A DNA stretch of 40,162 bases, taken from contig JAESSY010000201.1 of NCBI GenBank assembly GCA_016763855.1, positions 1 to 40,162 on the forward strand, written 5' to 3'. The DNA is from Pseudomonadales bacterium. Lineage in GTDB: Bacteria; Pseudomonadota; Gammaproteobacteria; Pseudomonadales; Azotimanducaceae. How positions within the stretch are numbered: position 1 is the stretch's first letter; every line of letters starts with the position of its first letter. The notes under the pieces are model-generated. The model did no database searches. It was not told the origin of the DNA and saw only the letters and a list, made by a program, of their open reading frames with translations. The position numbers and the translations under genes are program-made. This document shows, in pieces, positions 1 to 9,146 of this stretch.

Positions 1-165
1 CCGGGTTTCCCCGGGCTATCCCCCGCTACTGGATAGATTCCTACGCGTTACTCACCCGTCCGCCGCTCGTCAGCATCTAGCAAGCTAGATCTGTTACCGT
101 TCGACTTGCATGTATTAGGCCTGCCGCCAACGTTCAATCTGAGCCATGATCAAACTCTTCAATTT
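1..165 (-). rRNA. rrs: 16S ribosomal RNA, 5' end only (partial)
   Basis: Read on the minus strand, the sequence begins with the usual bacterial 16S start (AAATTGAAGAGTTTGATC, then ATGGCTCAG) at about 165 and continues through the conserved ATTGAACGTTGGCGGCAGGCC region. The gene runs off the left edge of the window, so only about 165 of some 1,500 bases are present. The 5' end is placed by comparison with the Escherichia coli 16S start. Transcription is leftwards, in the same direction as the pssA-ilvHI genes upstream of it. Confidence 0.97.
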
Positions 166-657
166 AAGAAGTATTTCTCTAACATCCCTTATGAAACTTC
201 TTTTGGAAGTCACTCAGGACATTAGCTGCACCTTAGGGTGCAAATCTTTTGTGGGTACGAGGCGTCGGTGTTTGCAAGCAAACTCCTATTCGCCCTGTGT
301 GTTCGCCTTACGGCGAGCCCCACAGCTCTAACGCAAAATTACCGTTTAAAATAGTAAGTATTAAACTCAATATTAATGTCGGTACTTTTTTGTCAGATAT
401 AATTTAAGTATCTAACTCAACAAGTACCTACACCTATTGCATGTTTCCAAATTTTTAAAGAACATTTAGGACAACTTTTCTACAAAAGTTTCAGCGCGAG
501 AAATGCCTCACTGACATCTTTACAGTGGGCTACTTTACGTCCTGATATTGTCCAAGGATTCAATCATTGAACCCCTTAAGCTTCTTAGCCGGCACCCTCG
601 AAACGAGTCATTGCCTGCCTTTCCGCTAGCCCCGACCGCCTATCTAGTTGATCGAGG
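166..657 (-). other. rRNA operon leader region
   Basis: About 490 bases lie between the inferred transcription start of the rrn P1 promoter and the 16S 5' end. I see no gene here; short open frames are chance. The stretch holds a boxA-like element (450-463) and presumably the 5' half of the RNase III processing stem, whose partner would lie beyond the 16S gene outside the window. A second promoter is possible, but I could not define one. Confidence 0.7.
450..463 (-). promoter_or_regulatory. boxA-like rRNA antitermination element
   Basis: The minus strand reads GTTCTTTAAAAATT, followed by TGGAAACATG. It resembles boxA of rRNA leaders (consensus near TGCTCTTTAACA), which loads NusB/NusE so that RNA polymerase resists Rho in untranslated rRNA. 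Its place between the P1 promoter and the 16S start supports the call. The match is not exact. Confidence 0.6.
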
Positions 658-663
658 AGGCGC

Positions 664-691
664 ATTATACGACCAATTCTAAGGTTTGCAA
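664..691 (-). promoter_or_regulatory. rrn P1 promoter
   Basis: The minus strand has TTGCAA (686-691), a 16-base spacer and a perfect TATAAT (664-669), followed by the GC-rich discriminator GCGCC typical of stringently controlled rRNA promoters. The DNA just upstream (about 692-720) is AT-rich, as expected of an UP element. The start would be near 657. A short spacer and GC-rich discriminator are hallmarks of ppGpp/DksA-sensitive rrn P1 promoters; that regulation is inferred. Confidence 0.75.
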
Positions 692-905
692 GCATTAAAA
701 TAGATAAAGTGAAAATAACTTATCTGGCACAATCTGCTTACAAACAAATCGCTTAAAACCACGCTTATTGAGAACAAAAACTTATCAAAAAAACGAGTTT
801 TATTTCTCTCCATCACTGAAGAGAAGCGGACTATACAGATCGAATTTGACGATGTCACGCTGGAATTAATAATTATTAGCATTTATTTTGATCGACCTAG
901 CTCTA

Positions 906-920
906 CCCCCCAAAGGGGAG
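906..920 (-). terminator. Hairpin just after pssA, possible terminator
   Basis: On the minus strand, eight bases past the pssA stop codon, CTCCCC, TTT and GGGGGG can form a six-pair stem (one G-U) with a three-base loop. No U-run follows, so it is not a textbook intrinsic terminator. It may be a weak terminator or a 3' stabilising hairpin separating the ilv-pssA transcript from the rrn promoter 215 bases further on. Confidence 0.35.
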
Positions 921-927
921 GTGCTAT

Positions 928-1743
928 TTAGTCAGGCTGGCTCGGCTTTCTCTTTCTCATCAATGCTTGTATTGGCCCAGAGGCCGCATAGGTCACACCC
1001 AAAATGAGTAGTGCAACAGGGGGATTTGCTGCAACAAAGGCAAAAATAATAATAATGCCTAGCATATGAACAAAGGGAGACTTTTTCTGCGTGTTAAGTT
1101 TTTTGGGACTGAAATAGGGAACATTACTGACCATTAACAGAGCAAGCATTGCTGTCAGCAGAGCCAGGGGAACCCGCACCTCAATATCCGGAGGAGAACC
1201 CAGATGTTCACTCCATACCCAAACCATTGCAGCGATTACTCCAGCAGCCATTGGACTGTTTAGCCCAAAAAATACTCTATTGTCCGGTTTAGTATTAAAC
1301 CGCGCTAAACGCAGTGCAGCGCACGCCATATAGAGAAAAGCAATGACCCATCCAACCTTCCCCAATCCCGACAAAGCCCAACTAAACATAAGCACAGCAG
1401 GTGCTACGCCAAAAGCAACCATATCCGAGAGACTGTCGTACTGAACGCCAAATTCACTTTGAGTATTGGTCATTCGTGCAATACGCCCATCTAGCGCATC
1501 TAGGAAACCGGCTACCACAATCGCAATTGCAGCATTTTCGTAAGAACCACTCATGGCCGCAATAATCGCGTAAAAGCCTGAGAACAAGGCACCTGTCGTC
1601 ACTGAATTAGGTAAAAGATAGATGCCGCGGCGTAAGCCGGCCCTTTCCTCCTTCACCTCAAATAAAGCTGATATATTATCTTCAACTTGAGAGCCTTTCG
1701 AAGGAGTCTCTTCCGAATTCAATGATTGGCCATCTTCAGTCAC
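928..1743 (-). CDS. pssA: CDP-diacylglycerol--serine O-phosphatidyltransferase
   Basis: Inner-membrane enzyme that joins serine to CDP-diacylglycerol to give phosphatidylserine, the precursor of phosphatidylethanolamine. The CDP-alcohol phosphatidyltransferase motif DGx2ARx8Gx3Dx3D is complete: D85, G86, A89, R90, G99, D103, D107. It is followed by several hydrophobic segments to the C-terminus, typical of the integral-membrane (type II) Pss family and unlike the peripheral E. coli enzyme. The first 35 residues are polar and acidic, a modest N-terminal extension. It lies 31 bases after ilvH and probably shares its transcript. In Pseudomonas, as I recall, ilvC lies between ilvH and pssA; here it is absent. 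Confidence 0.93.
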   Translation of the reverse strand: MTEDGQSLNSEETPSKGSQVEDNISALFEVKEERAGLRRGIYLLPNSVTTGALFSGFYAIIAAMSGSYENAAIAIVVAGFLDALDGRIARMTNTQSEFGVQYDSLSDMVAFGVAPAVLMFSWALSGLGKVGWVIAFLYMACAALRLARFNTKPDNRVFFGLNSPMAAGVIAAMVWVWSEHLGSPPDIEVRVPLALLTAMLALLMVSNVPYFSPKKLNTQKKSPFVHMLGIIIIFAFVAANPPVALLILGVTYAASGPIQALMRKRKPSQPD

Positions 1744-1774
1744 GATCCTGCCCCTTGGTAAGATTTTGCATACC

Positions 1775-2266
1775 TTAAATTGTCAGTATTTTCTCGCCAC
1801 GAGATAGTCCAGACACTCCTGTTCTGACCAGTTCCAATACAGTAGATTCTGACATCGCTCTGATAAAAGCATTGAGCTTTGCTGAATCCCCTGCCAACTG
1901 AATTGTATAGGCGTTAGTACTCACATCAACTATCTGCCCTCTGAATATATCAGCCAGACGCTTAACTTCTGCGCGCTGAGCCCCAGAAGCCTTAACTTTA
2001 ATCAACATCAGCTCACGCTCTACATGTTCGCCGTCCGTAAGATCAACTAGCTTCACAACTTCGATTAATTTATTCAACTGTTTAGTAATTTGTTCAATTT
2101 GTTCATCGCTGGCAACTGTCGTCAGGGTCAAGCGAGACAATGTTTCATCTTCAGTCGGTGCAACCGTAAGCGTTTCAATATTGTAATTTCGCTGAGCAAA
2201 AAGGCCAACCACCCGAGACAGCGCCCCAGCTTCATTTTCCATCAGCACGGATAATATTCGCTTCAT
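1775..2266 (-). CDS. ilvH: Acetolactate synthase III regulatory (small) subunit
   Basis: Regulatory subunit of acetohydroxyacid synthase, which condenses pyruvate (or pyruvate and 2-ketobutyrate) at the first common step of valine, leucine and isoleucine synthesis. An N-terminal ACT domain begins [20 protein letters not shown]14, S17 and N29, positions where E. coli IlvH mutations give valine resistance, are all present, so valine feedback is likely intact. At 163 residues it equals the E. coli protein. An in-frame start nine codons upstream exists, but ATG at 2266 is preferred: it overlaps the ilvI stop by one base (TAATG), implying translational coupling, and gives the standard N-terminus. 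Confidence 0.95.
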   Translation of the reverse strand: MKRILSVLMENEAGALSRVVGLFAQRNYNIETLTVAPTEDETLSRLTLTTVASDEQIEQITKQLNKLIEVVKLVDLTDGEHVERELMLIKVKASGAQRAEVKRLADIFRGQIVDVSTNAYTIQLAGDSAKLNAFIRAMSESTVLELVRTGVSGLSRGEKILTI

Positions 2267-4002
2267 TATGTTCGCACTCCCTTTCTCAGCCACATATCTC
2301 GCATAGATCCATTGGGCGCGACATGCATGGGATAAATATGCTCCTCAGGATCGATCAGAATTTCAACAAAAACCAATTTATTGGTTATGCTATAGGCCTC
2401 TTCTAGTACCGGTTCTAAGTCATCAAACTCGGCAATACTGAAACCAACGTGACCATATGACTCCACGAGGCGAACAAAGTCGGGAATTGAATCCATATAG
2501 CTACTGGAATGGCGACCTTCATAATGCATGTCTTGCCACTGTCTGACCATACCAAGAGAGCGATTATTCAAGCAAATAACTTTGATCGGCAATCCATATT
2601 GACTACAAGTTGAAAGCTCTTGGATATTCATCTGTATACTGCCATCCCCAGTAATGCAGGTGACTACTGCATCAGGATAAGCCATTTGAACACCCATTGC
2701 TGCTGGTAGCCCAAAACCCATCGTGCCCAAACCACCTGAATTAATCCACCTCCTGGGTTTGTCAAAAGGATAATAAAGCGCAGCGAACATTTGGTGTTGA
2801 CCTACATCCGAGCACACATAAGAGTCGCCTTTTGTTACTCGATAGACAGCAGAAACCACTTCTTGAGGTAATATCTGAGCAGACGGATCTGTACGACTAA
2901 TCTTCAAACAATCTTGCCTTCGCCAGCCGTCAATTTGACTCCACCATTCTTTGAGGAGCATTTCTTGCTTTTTATCTCTCTTCGGCACGACCTTTTTAAG
3001 GAGTGCCAGCATTTCACTTAGTACACTCTTAACCGGCCCTACAATGGGTATATCGACGACGATATTTTTCGATATCGAGGTCGGATCAATATCCACATGT
3101 ATGATCTTCGCGTAGGGGCAAAATTTGGATATTGTGTTTGTCACTCTATCGTCAAATCGGGCGCCAATAGCCAAAATCAAATCACAGTGATGCATGGCCA
3201 TATTGGCTTCATAAGTTCCATGCATTCCCAACATCCCAAGAAACTGAGGATCTGTAGCAGGATAGGCCCCTAGCCCCATCAACGTATTGGTGACAGGCAT
3301 GCCTGTTAGTCGCACAATTTCCGTCAATAAATCTGTTGCATCTCCTAGTACGACACCACCGCCGGTATATATCATGGGCCGCTCAGCAGCCATGAGCATT
3401 GAAATCGCTTTCTTAATTTGCCCGGAATGGCCTTTCTGAGCTGGGCTATAAGATCTTATGTTGACATCTTTGGGATACTCATAAGGAACAAGCTCCGTAG
3501 GGCTAGTGATATCCTTGGGAATATCGATTACAACAGGTCCCGGGCGCCCGGTTGTGGCGATGTAAAAGGCCTTTTTGATCACAGCGGGAATATCTTCAGC
3601 ACGCTTGACTAAAAAACTGTGTTTCACAATAGGTCTTGAAATCCCTACCATGTCCGTTTCCTGAAAAGAATCTGTTCCAATTAAATGACTCTGCACTTGA
3701 CCAGACACCACCACCATGGGAATTGAATCCATATAGGCGGTTGCAATACCGGTGATTGCATTGGTTGCCCCAGGACCGGAGGTAACAAAAACCACACCAG
3801 GCTTTCCGGTACTCCGCGCATACCCATCTGCCATATGAGTTGCAGCTTGCTCATGACGCGTAAGGACGTGTTGAATATGGTTTTGTCGATAGACAGCATC
3901 GTAAATATGAAGGATTGCCCCCCCTGGGTACCCAAAAATAGTTTCAACTTCTTCTTCCTGAAGGCATCGTATTAAGATGTCCCCGCCTGATAACATTTCC
4001 AA
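2266..4002 (-). CDS. ilvI: Acetolactate synthase III catalytic (large) subunit
   Basis: Thiamine-diphosphate-dependent catalytic subunit that forms acetolactate and acetohydroxybutyrate; partner of IlvH. The N-terminus [14 protein letters not shown] and the [14 protein letters not shown] motif are standard, with the catalytic glutamate at E51 (RHEQAATH). The TPP/Mg binding motif starts GDGSIQMN at about residue 450 and ends NN. At 578 residues it is of normal family length. An AGAGGAAG-type ribosome site lies upstream of the ATG. It is the first gene of ilvI-ilvH(-pssA). I see no leader peptide rich in branched-chain codons, so attenuation is unlikely; control by a DNA-binding regulator, such as Lrp in E. 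coli, is more plausible. Confidence 0.96.
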   Translation of the reverse strand: MEMLSGGDILIRCLQEEEVETIFGYPGGAILHIYDAVYRQNHIQHVLTRHEQAATHMADGYARSTGKPGVVFVTSGPGATNAITGIATAYMDSIPMVVVSGQVQSHLIGTDSFQETDMVGISRPIVKHSFLVKRAEDIPAVIKKAFYIATTGRPGPVVIDIPKDITSPTELVPYEYPKDVNIRSYSPAQKGHSGQIKKAISMLMAAERPMIYTGGGVVLGDATDLLTEIVRLTGMPVTNTLMGLGAYPATDPQFLGMLGMHGTYEANMAMHHCDLILAIGARFDDRVTNTISKFCPYAKIIHVDIDPTSISKNIVVDIPIVGPVKSVLSEMLALLKKVVPKRDKKQEMLLKEWWSQIDGWRRQDCLKISRTDPSAQILPQEVVSAVYRVTKGDSYVCSDVGQHQMFAALYYPFDKPRRWINSGGLGTMGFGLPAAMGVQMAYPDAVVTCITGDGSIQMNIQELSTCSQYGLPIKVICLNNRSLGMVRQWQDMHYEGRHSSSYMDSIPDFVRLVESYGHVGFSIAEFDDLEPVLEEAYSITNKLVFVEILIDPEEHIYPMHVAPNGSMRDMWLRKGVRT

Positions 4003-4138
4003 CTCTACTTCCTCTGCTTACACTTTATCTAACAAATATTTTGAAACAACTCTCAGAGCTCGCCTCTATTCCTAATCTAATGATTAACCCATACGTACTA
4101 CAGTGTTTTAGTAGCAGTGATTTATTAGCACGGCGTGC

Positions 4139-4168
4139 ATTCTCATTCAGAGACACTTACAGTGTCAA
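4139..4168 (-). promoter_or_regulatory. Putative ilvI promoter with palindrome over the -35 box
   Basis: The minus strand has TTGACA (4163-4168), an 18-base spacer and GAGAAT (4139-4144), about 140 bases upstream of ilvI. A perfect inverted repeat, GACACT-tac-AGTGTC at 4152-4166, covers the inner part of the -35 box and the adjoining spacer, where a repressor would block RNA polymerase. The -35 is perfect; the -10 matches four of six bases. Confidence 0.4.
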
Positions 4169-4240
4169 TCATTCCTATCTCTTATAATAAAGCGAATCCA
4201 CAACGACTGATAGCTGCCTTTATATATAAACTGCCCTTAT

Positions 4241-4270
4241 AGATCACTTTTTGTTGTCAGAGATCACTTT
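4241..4270. repeat. Two direct repeats AGATCACTTT, 20 bp apart
   Basis: AGATCACTTT occurs at 4241-4250 and again at 4261-4270, start to start 20 bases, close to two helical turns. The pair lies between the divergent ilvI and DUF4124 genes, about 65 bases upstream of the latter's start codon. This is the arrangement of a regulator binding one face of the DNA; the regulator is unknown. Confidence 0.45.
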
Positions 4271-4336
4271 CAACTATCGATTATCTTGAGTTGTTCAAGT
4301 AAACTGGCAAAATCTACATATCTAACATTGCTTTAG

Positions 4337-4843
4337 ATGAAAAACTTAAGGTCTTACATAACTTTCAGTAGTATCAGGTATTTAGCAACAACCTGCCTAG
4401 CTGTGACCCTAACATTCAGCGCATATACTGTGCTGGCAGCTGAAGACTATTACACTTGGGTCGATGAAAATGGCGTTACTAATTACGCCGAGAAAAACCC
4501 TCTTGGGTACCAGGCGCGTTTTGTATCGAAATCTCGAACCTTCGGACAACGTATAGCGACGCCTACTCCTGCCCTTCCCAATATTCCAGATGAACCTAGT
4601 AGTGTAAATGAAGTCAACCCAGATGCCGCCATCGCTGAAGAACGGGCTGTCATTGCAGCTGAGATCGCGACAGCAAAAAAATCTAATTGCAGCATAGGTA
4701 AGAAAAATTTAGCTAGGCTGGAAATGTTTAGTCGCGTTAGAGTGACGGATCAAAACGGCCAAACTCGAATCCTCACGACCGAAGAAAAGAGTGCCAAAGA
4801 AAATGAAGCACGGCAAATCATCAAAGATAACTGTGCAGCTTAG
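4337..4843 (+). CDS. DUF4124 domain-containing periplasmic protein
   Basis: 168-residue exported protein of unknown function. Residues 1-35 look like a signal peptide with a long polar n-region and cleavage near VLAAED. Then comes YYTWVDENGVTNYAEKNP, the signature of DUF4124, a short beta domain common in proteobacterial envelope proteins. The rest is charged and alanine-rich, probably helical, with two cysteines (in SNCSIG and near the C-terminus, DNCAA) that could form a disulfide. No good ribosome site precedes the ATG (CTTTAG only), so the start is moderately sure. As I recall, a DUF4124 gene is also divergent from ilvIH in Pseudomonas. Confidence 0.8.
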   Translation: MKNLRSYITFSSIRYLATTCLAVTLTFSAYTVLAAEDYYTWVDENGVTNYAEKNPLGYQARFVSKSRTFGQRIATPTPALPNIPDEPSSVNEVNPDAAIAEERAVIAAEIATAKKSNCSIGKKNLARLEMFSRVRVTDQNGQTRILTTEEKSAKENEARQIIKDNCAA

Positions 4844-4862
4844 GCTAATGCGAGGTTTCTTT

Positions 4863-5570
4863 TTAATCCATCCAAATCAGAGAAGCAAAACGTCCAGTTT
4901 GCACATCTCGACGATAAGAATAAAGTAATTCATCACAGTAAGTACAACGCCGCTGCATCGTAATTTTACTAACTCCATGAGATTCAAACTGCTGGCTTGC
5001 TTCATGATACAAATCAAACATCCAACGCCCCCTCATATTTGATGGCGAAAATGAAGCCACACAATTAAACTGTTTTCTGACAGCATCAGAAACCTCATAG
5101 TGACAAACATCAATCGTGGGTGCTAAGAACACCAGAAGGTCTCTTGTTGTAAATTGACTCACTATATTTTCGATAATACCTGCGGCTAATCCTCGCCAGC
5201 CAGCATGAGCAGCAGCAATTTGTGTCCCCTCACGGTCACACACTAATATGGGCATACAATCAGCTGTCATAATGGCCAAAGGAAGTGCTGTTGATTGTGT
5301 ATAAACACCATCAACCTTTCGGCCGCGTTGGCTTTTATGCGCTATTCTTGAAACTTCTGCGCCATGTACTTGGTCAAGCCAAAATGGCGGGTTTTCAAGG
5401 CCCAAACATTGGATTAGCTTACGGCGATTATCCAACACACTCACTTCGCTGTCTCCAACATGGGTCGCCAGATTGAACGCACCAAATGGTGCATCGCTCA
5501 CGCCTCCCAATCGATCAGTTACTGCGATATGGACATTTGCAGGTCTATCCCAATCTGGAAAAACAATCAC
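4863..5570 (-). CDS. pgeF: Peptidoglycan editing factor / multicopper polyphenol oxidase family (YfiH)
   Basis: Member of the PgeF/YfiH (laccase-domain) family. In E. coli it removes wrongly incorporated amino acids from UDP-MurNAc peptide intermediates; purine nucleosidase activity has been reported in relatives. The metal-site residues are H69 (DQVHGAE), C105 (TADCMPI) and H122 (AAHAGWRG). At 235 residues it is close to the E. coli length of about 243, and no signal peptide is seen, in line with a cytoplasmic place. It follows rluD by 51 bases on the same strand, the usual rluD-pgeF pair, and is probably cotranscribed. Its stop lies 19 bases from that of the convergent DUF4124 gene. Confidence 0.92.
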   Translation of the reverse strand: MIVFPDWDRPANVHIAVTDRLGGVSDAPFGAFNLATHVGDSEVSVLDNRRKLIQCLGLENPPFWLDQVHGAEVSRIAHKSQRGRKVDGVYTQSTALPLAIMTADCMPILVCDREGTQIAAAHAGWRGLAAGIIENIVSQFTTRDLLVFLAPTIDVCHYEVSDAVRKQFNCVASFSPSNMRGRWMFDLYHEASQQFESHGVSKITMQRRCTYCDELLYSYRRDVQTGRFASLIWMD

Positions 5571-5621
5571 GACAATATGCCTTTAGTCTGCGGGCTGAAC
5601 CTAAAGCGTGTCTACACATAC

Positions 5622-6572
5622 TCAAGATCGTTCATTTTGATTGAGTAATTCGAGAAGCGTGAGCAAATCTTCAGGTAGCGGCACTTCAAATTTCACCATT
5701 TCCTCTTCAACCGGATGCTGAAAAGATAGCTTACGCGCATGCAATGCTTGCCTTGGGAAATTGCGTAGACACTCGACCAGACGGAAATCTGGCTTATCTC
5801 CCGGTATCTTAAATGTGCCACCGTAGGCTGGATCTCCCACTAAGGGGTGTCCAATATGACGCATGTGAACTCTGATCTGATGAGTCCTACCCGTCTCCAA
5901 TGAAAGCTCAAGATGTGTATGACTTTTAAAGGCCTGTAAAGCGCGGTAGTTTGTGATCGCCTCCTTACCGTCTTGTTGAATGGACATCTTGATTCTTGTT
6001 TGTGGATGTCGACCTATGGGCGCATCAACTTTGCCGGTTAAGGTTATATTACCGTAGACGACAGCCTCATAAATGCGACTGACTTCACGGGACTGCAACT
6101 GTTTTACTAGATGATTCTGGCTTTCCAATGTTTTGGCGACAACCATTAAACCAGTCGTGTTCTTATCAAGTCTGTGGACAATCCCTGCCCTTGGAATGCC
6201 TTCAAGATCTGGGCAATAGTGTAATAAACCATTGAGCAAGGTCCCAGTCTGATTACCTGCGCCTGGATGCACAACCAAACCATCAGGCTTATTTATTATA
6301 AGAATGCTGGGGTCTTCGAATACAATATCCAGAGGGATAGATTCTGCTTCATGATGGGTGACATCAGGTGTCGCATTAATTTGGATCTTGACACCTAAGG
6401 GCACTTTGGATTTAGACTTCTGTCTCTGACCATCAACCGTCAACTCGCCACTCTCAATCCATTGCTGTAATCGGGAACGAGAATATTGCGGGAACATTAT
6501 GGCCACTACCTGATCTAACCTTCGGAGAGCAAGATCAGAGGGTACTATTGCACTGTGAATTATCATTTTCAT
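5622..6572 (-). CDS. rluD: 23S rRNA pseudouridine(1911/1915/1917) synthase RluD
   Basis: Converts three uridines in helix 69 of 23S rRNA to pseudouridine, at the subunit interface of the ribosome. An S4 RNA-binding domain (about residues 15-75) precedes the RluA-type catalytic domain. The catalytic aspartate is D136 in GIVHRLDKNTTGLMVV; LETGRTHQIRVHM is also intact. At 316 residues it is near the E. coli length (326). Either the first ATG or one two codons later could be used; neither has a strong ribosome site. It is divergent from bamD. On its own strand a TATAAT lies at 6614-6619, with TTGACC only 14 bases upstream, so that promoter is uncertain. Confidence 0.94.
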   Translation of the reverse strand: MKMIIHSAIVPSDLALRRLDQVVAIMFPQYSRSRLQQWIESGELTVDGQRQKSKSKVPLGVKIQINATPDVTHHEAESIPLDIVFEDPSILIINKPDGLVVHPGAGNQTGTLLNGLLHYCPDLEGIPRAGIVHRLDKNTTGLMVVAKTLESQNHLVKQLQSREVSRIYEAVVYGNITLTGKVDAPIGRHPQTRIKMSIQQDGKEAITNYRALQAFKSHTHLELSLETGRTHQIRVHMRHIGHPLVGDPAYGGTFKIPGDKPDFRLVECLRNFPRQALHARKLSFQHPVEEEMVKFEVPLPEDLLTLLELLNQNERS

Positions 6573-6693
6573 TTTCGCTTACATCAAAGATAAGCCCATG
6601 GAACAACAGACTCATTATATGGTTAAATACCCCGGTCAATATCAATCCATTGCGGAAGATCGAGCAGATTGACCCTGGAACCAATTATTACAC

Positions 6694-7536
6694 GTGAATG
6701 AGATTTGTATGCGTTTTATTGCCATTACCTTAATAACTATTTTTCTATCTGCATGCTCGAGCGATGAAACGGCCCAGGACGATATTGATGCGACAGAATT
6801 GAAGTTCTATCAATCAGCACAAGACAGCCTGAAATCTTCAAACTTTCAGCAAGCTGTGAGCAAATTACAATTGTTGGAAGCACGATTTCCTTTTGGCCGA
6901 TATGCTCAACAATCACAGTTAGAAATAATTTATGCATACTACAAGAGCGGTCAAGCCGAATCTGCACGCGCCGCTGCAGATAGATTCATTCGCTTACATT
7001 CTCAACATCCCAATATCGACTACGCCTATTACCTCCGAGGTATGGCTTCATTTGAAGAAGACCAGAGCTTTCTGGAACAATTTCTCCCTCTAGACCCTGC
7101 CACAAGAGATCTTGGAGCAGCAACAGATTCATTCAATGACTTCTATCAATTAGTGAGTAGATACCCAAATAGCAAATACGCTCCTGACGCCCAAAAACGT
7201 ATGATCTATCTGCGCAATTTACTCGCGCAGAGAGAAGTTAACATTGCGCAATATTATATTCGCCGCGGCGCTTATGTCGCCGCAGCAAATCGAGGCCGGT
7301 ATGTATTCGAAAGCTATCAAGAAACCCCCTCTGTCCCCGATGCTTTAGCAGTGATGGTAGAAGCCTATCAACTTATGGATCTAACGGAACTGGCAGAAGA
7401 ATCATTGCGCGTGCTTACTAGCAACTACCCTGAGCACAAAACTTTAACCAAGGATGGTAAATTTAAAGGGTCGAGGTCACTAACAAAAGGGGACAAATCC
7501 CTCTTAAATATTATCACCTTCGGTATTTTTGGATAG
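6694..7536 (+). CDS. bamD: Outer membrane assembly lipoprotein BamD
   Basis: Essential lipoprotein of the BAM complex, which folds beta-barrel proteins into the outer membrane. A short hydrophobic signal ends in the lipobox LSAC, so the mature protein begins at that cysteine and is lipidated. Five TPR-like units follow, with the family motifs [19 protein letters not shown] and [12 protein letters not shown]. Total length is 280 residues. The longest frame starts with GTG at 6694; an ATG at 6709 gives a shorter lipoprotein signal (MRFIAIT...) and is a fair alternative, as neither has a clear ribosome site. It is divergent from rluD, as in many gammaproteobacteria, and its end touches pilS. Confidence 0.93.
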   Translation: MNEICMRFIAITLITIFLSACSSDETAQDDIDATELKFYQSAQDSLKSSNFQQAVSKLQLLEARFPFGRYAQQSQLEIIYAYYKSGQAESARAAADRFIRLHSQHPNIDYAYYLRGMASFEEDQSFLEQFLPLDPATRDLGAATDSFNDFYQLVSRYPNSKYAPDAQKRMIYLRNLLAQREVNIAQYYIRRGAYVAAANRGRYVFESYQETPSVPDALAVMVEAYQLMDLTELAEESLRVLTSNYPEHKTLTKDGKFKGSRSLTKGDKSLLNIITFGIFG

Positions 7537-7543
7537 TAAAAGA

Positions 7544-9139
7544 ATGGAACCAGCAGCCTTTGAAGACCTCCATAGTCTACAAAGATCAACCATATTACGA
7601 GTCTATAATTATTACCGGCTACTAATATCTTTTCTGTTTTTGTACTTATTTTCAGTCGAGGATTTTTCGGAGTTCGTTGGGGCGGCTAACCCGGAACTTT
7701 TCCAAGACACTATCATCGTTTATCTTTTAGGGAATGTGTTGCTTAGCCTTTCACCTGTCGTCGTGAGTGAACAGGTCATGGCAAAAACCGCGCCCTCATT
7801 TACCATCCTGATTATAGACATAATCGCACTGACACTCCTGATGTCTGCAAGCGGAGGGGTTTCTTCCGGGCTAGGTAATTTCTTAATTTTTACTGTGGCA
7901 TTTGGTGGCGCGCTCGTCTATGGCCGAATTTCAACAGTTTTACCTGCTGTCGCATTTATACTGACCCTCTACGGCGAATTCTATTTATTTTTTCTCGATC
8001 AGAATGATCCTCAAAGTTTCTTCCAAGCAGGTATCCTTGGAATCGTTTATTTCGTAGCAAACACTTTCTTCCAGAGTCTTTCACAACAATTAAGAAAAAG
8101 AGAATCCGAAGTATTTACACTCGAAGAAATCAACCAAACCATTGTAGAAAAAATGCGCACCGGCGTAGCAATTGCCAATGCTAACGGAAAAATAAAACTG
8201 ATTAACGCAGCCGGGAAAAACCTACTCCAGTCAGAAGGGTTAGAAACAAACGAAATTAACGAGTTGCCAGAAAATCTAATGATCAAATTCAGAAATGGAA
8301 AGCTGAACCATAATAAAAGGTCAATAACATTTCACACCTCAAGGGATTCACCTGAGTTACTTGCCAGCTTTTCTGAAATCAATTCTGCCGAAGATGGCAG
8401 CGACACACTCATTTTTATTGAAGACAGCACCGAAGTACAAAGACAAGCCCAACAACTAAAGCTGGCTGCGTTAGGGAGATTATCTGCGAGCATTGCGCAT
8501 GAAATTAGAAACCCTCTCGGCGCAATCAGTCATGCAGCACAATTACTTGCAGAATCAGAGCATTTGGATCATGGAGACAAACGACTAAGCGACATCATCC
8601 AAACTCATTGTGTTCGCATGAACAATGTCATTGAAAATGTTTTGCAGATGTCCCGCCGAAGAACAGCGGAACCCAAAGCTCTCAATATTGACATTTGGCT
8701 TAAGGAATTCACGATCGAATTCTCTGCGGGGGTCACTGAGAAATTAGAGATCCTTATCGAGACTGAGCATTTCCCCAAAGAAAACAGTCTTAATTTTGAC
8801 CCCTTGCATTTATCTCAAATTCTCACCAACCTTTGTCAGAATGGTCTTCGCTACAGCAATAAAAACATTGGTCAAGCAAAAGTGAAAATCCTCGCTGGAT
8901 TAGACACGCAACATAAAATCCCCTTTATTGAGGTGATCGACTGGGGAGAAGGTATTGCGGAAGACCTAACTCACAACCTTTTCGAACCTTTTTATACGAC
9001 TGAAACTTCTGGTACTGGATTAGGCCTCTATCTCTCAAAAGAACTTTGCGACGCAAATAACACAAGATTGAGTTATTCAAGATCGGAATCAGGCGGCAGT
9101 TGCTTTAGAATATCTTTCATACAACAGGTGAGGCATTAG
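7544..9139 (+). CDS. pilS: Sensor histidine kinase PilS
   Basis: Membrane kinase of the PilS-PilR system that controls pilin transcription in Pseudomonas; there PilS senses major pilin in the membrane. About six hydrophobic segments fill the first 185 residues, then a PAS-like region, a HisKA domain with phospho-acceptor H319 in SIAHEIRNPLGAISHAAQLL, and an HATPase domain (NLCQNGLRYS N-box, GTGLGLYLSKELC G-box). The similarity to P. aeruginosa PilS around the histidine is very close. The frame is open from a TTG at 7529 inside bamD, but the ATG at 7544 is preferred; neither has a strong ribosome site. It is followed directly by pilR. Confidence 0.92.
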   Translation: MEPAAFEDLHSLQRSTILRVYNYYRLLISFLFLYLFSVEDFSEFVGAANPELFQDTIIVYLLGNVLLSLSPVVVSEQVMAKTAPSFTILIIDIIALTLLMSASGGVSSGLGNFLIFTVAFGGALVYGRISTVLPAVAFILTLYGEFYLFFLDQNDPQSFFQAGILGIVYFVANTFFQSLSQQLRKRESEVFTLEEINQTIVEKMRTGVAIANANGKIKLINAAGKNLLQSEGLETNEINELPENLMIKFRNGKLNHNKRSITFHTSRDSPELLASFSEINSAEDGSDTLIFIEDSTEVQRQAQQLKLAALGRLSASIAHEIRNPLGAISHAAQLLAESEHLDHGDKRLSDIIQTHCVRMNNVIENVLQMSRRRTAEPKALNIDIWLKEFTIEFSAGVTEKLEILIETEHFPKENSLNFDPLHLSQILTNLCQNGLRYSNKNIGQAKVKILAGLDTQHKIPFIEVIDWGEGIAEDLTHNLFEPFYTTETSGTGLGLYLSKELCDANNTRLSYSRSESGGSCFRISFIQQVRH

Positions 9140-9146
9140 ACCTTTG

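Noticed and set aside
146-331. 61-codon open frame on the plus strand over the 16S 5' end
   Set aside because: It overlaps the rRNA gene and its leader, has no ribosome site and a composition unlike a protein.
906-920. CRISPR-like or mobile-element boundary at the C-run/G-run
   Set aside because: It is a single short hairpin with no repeats, no transposase and no target duplication nearby.
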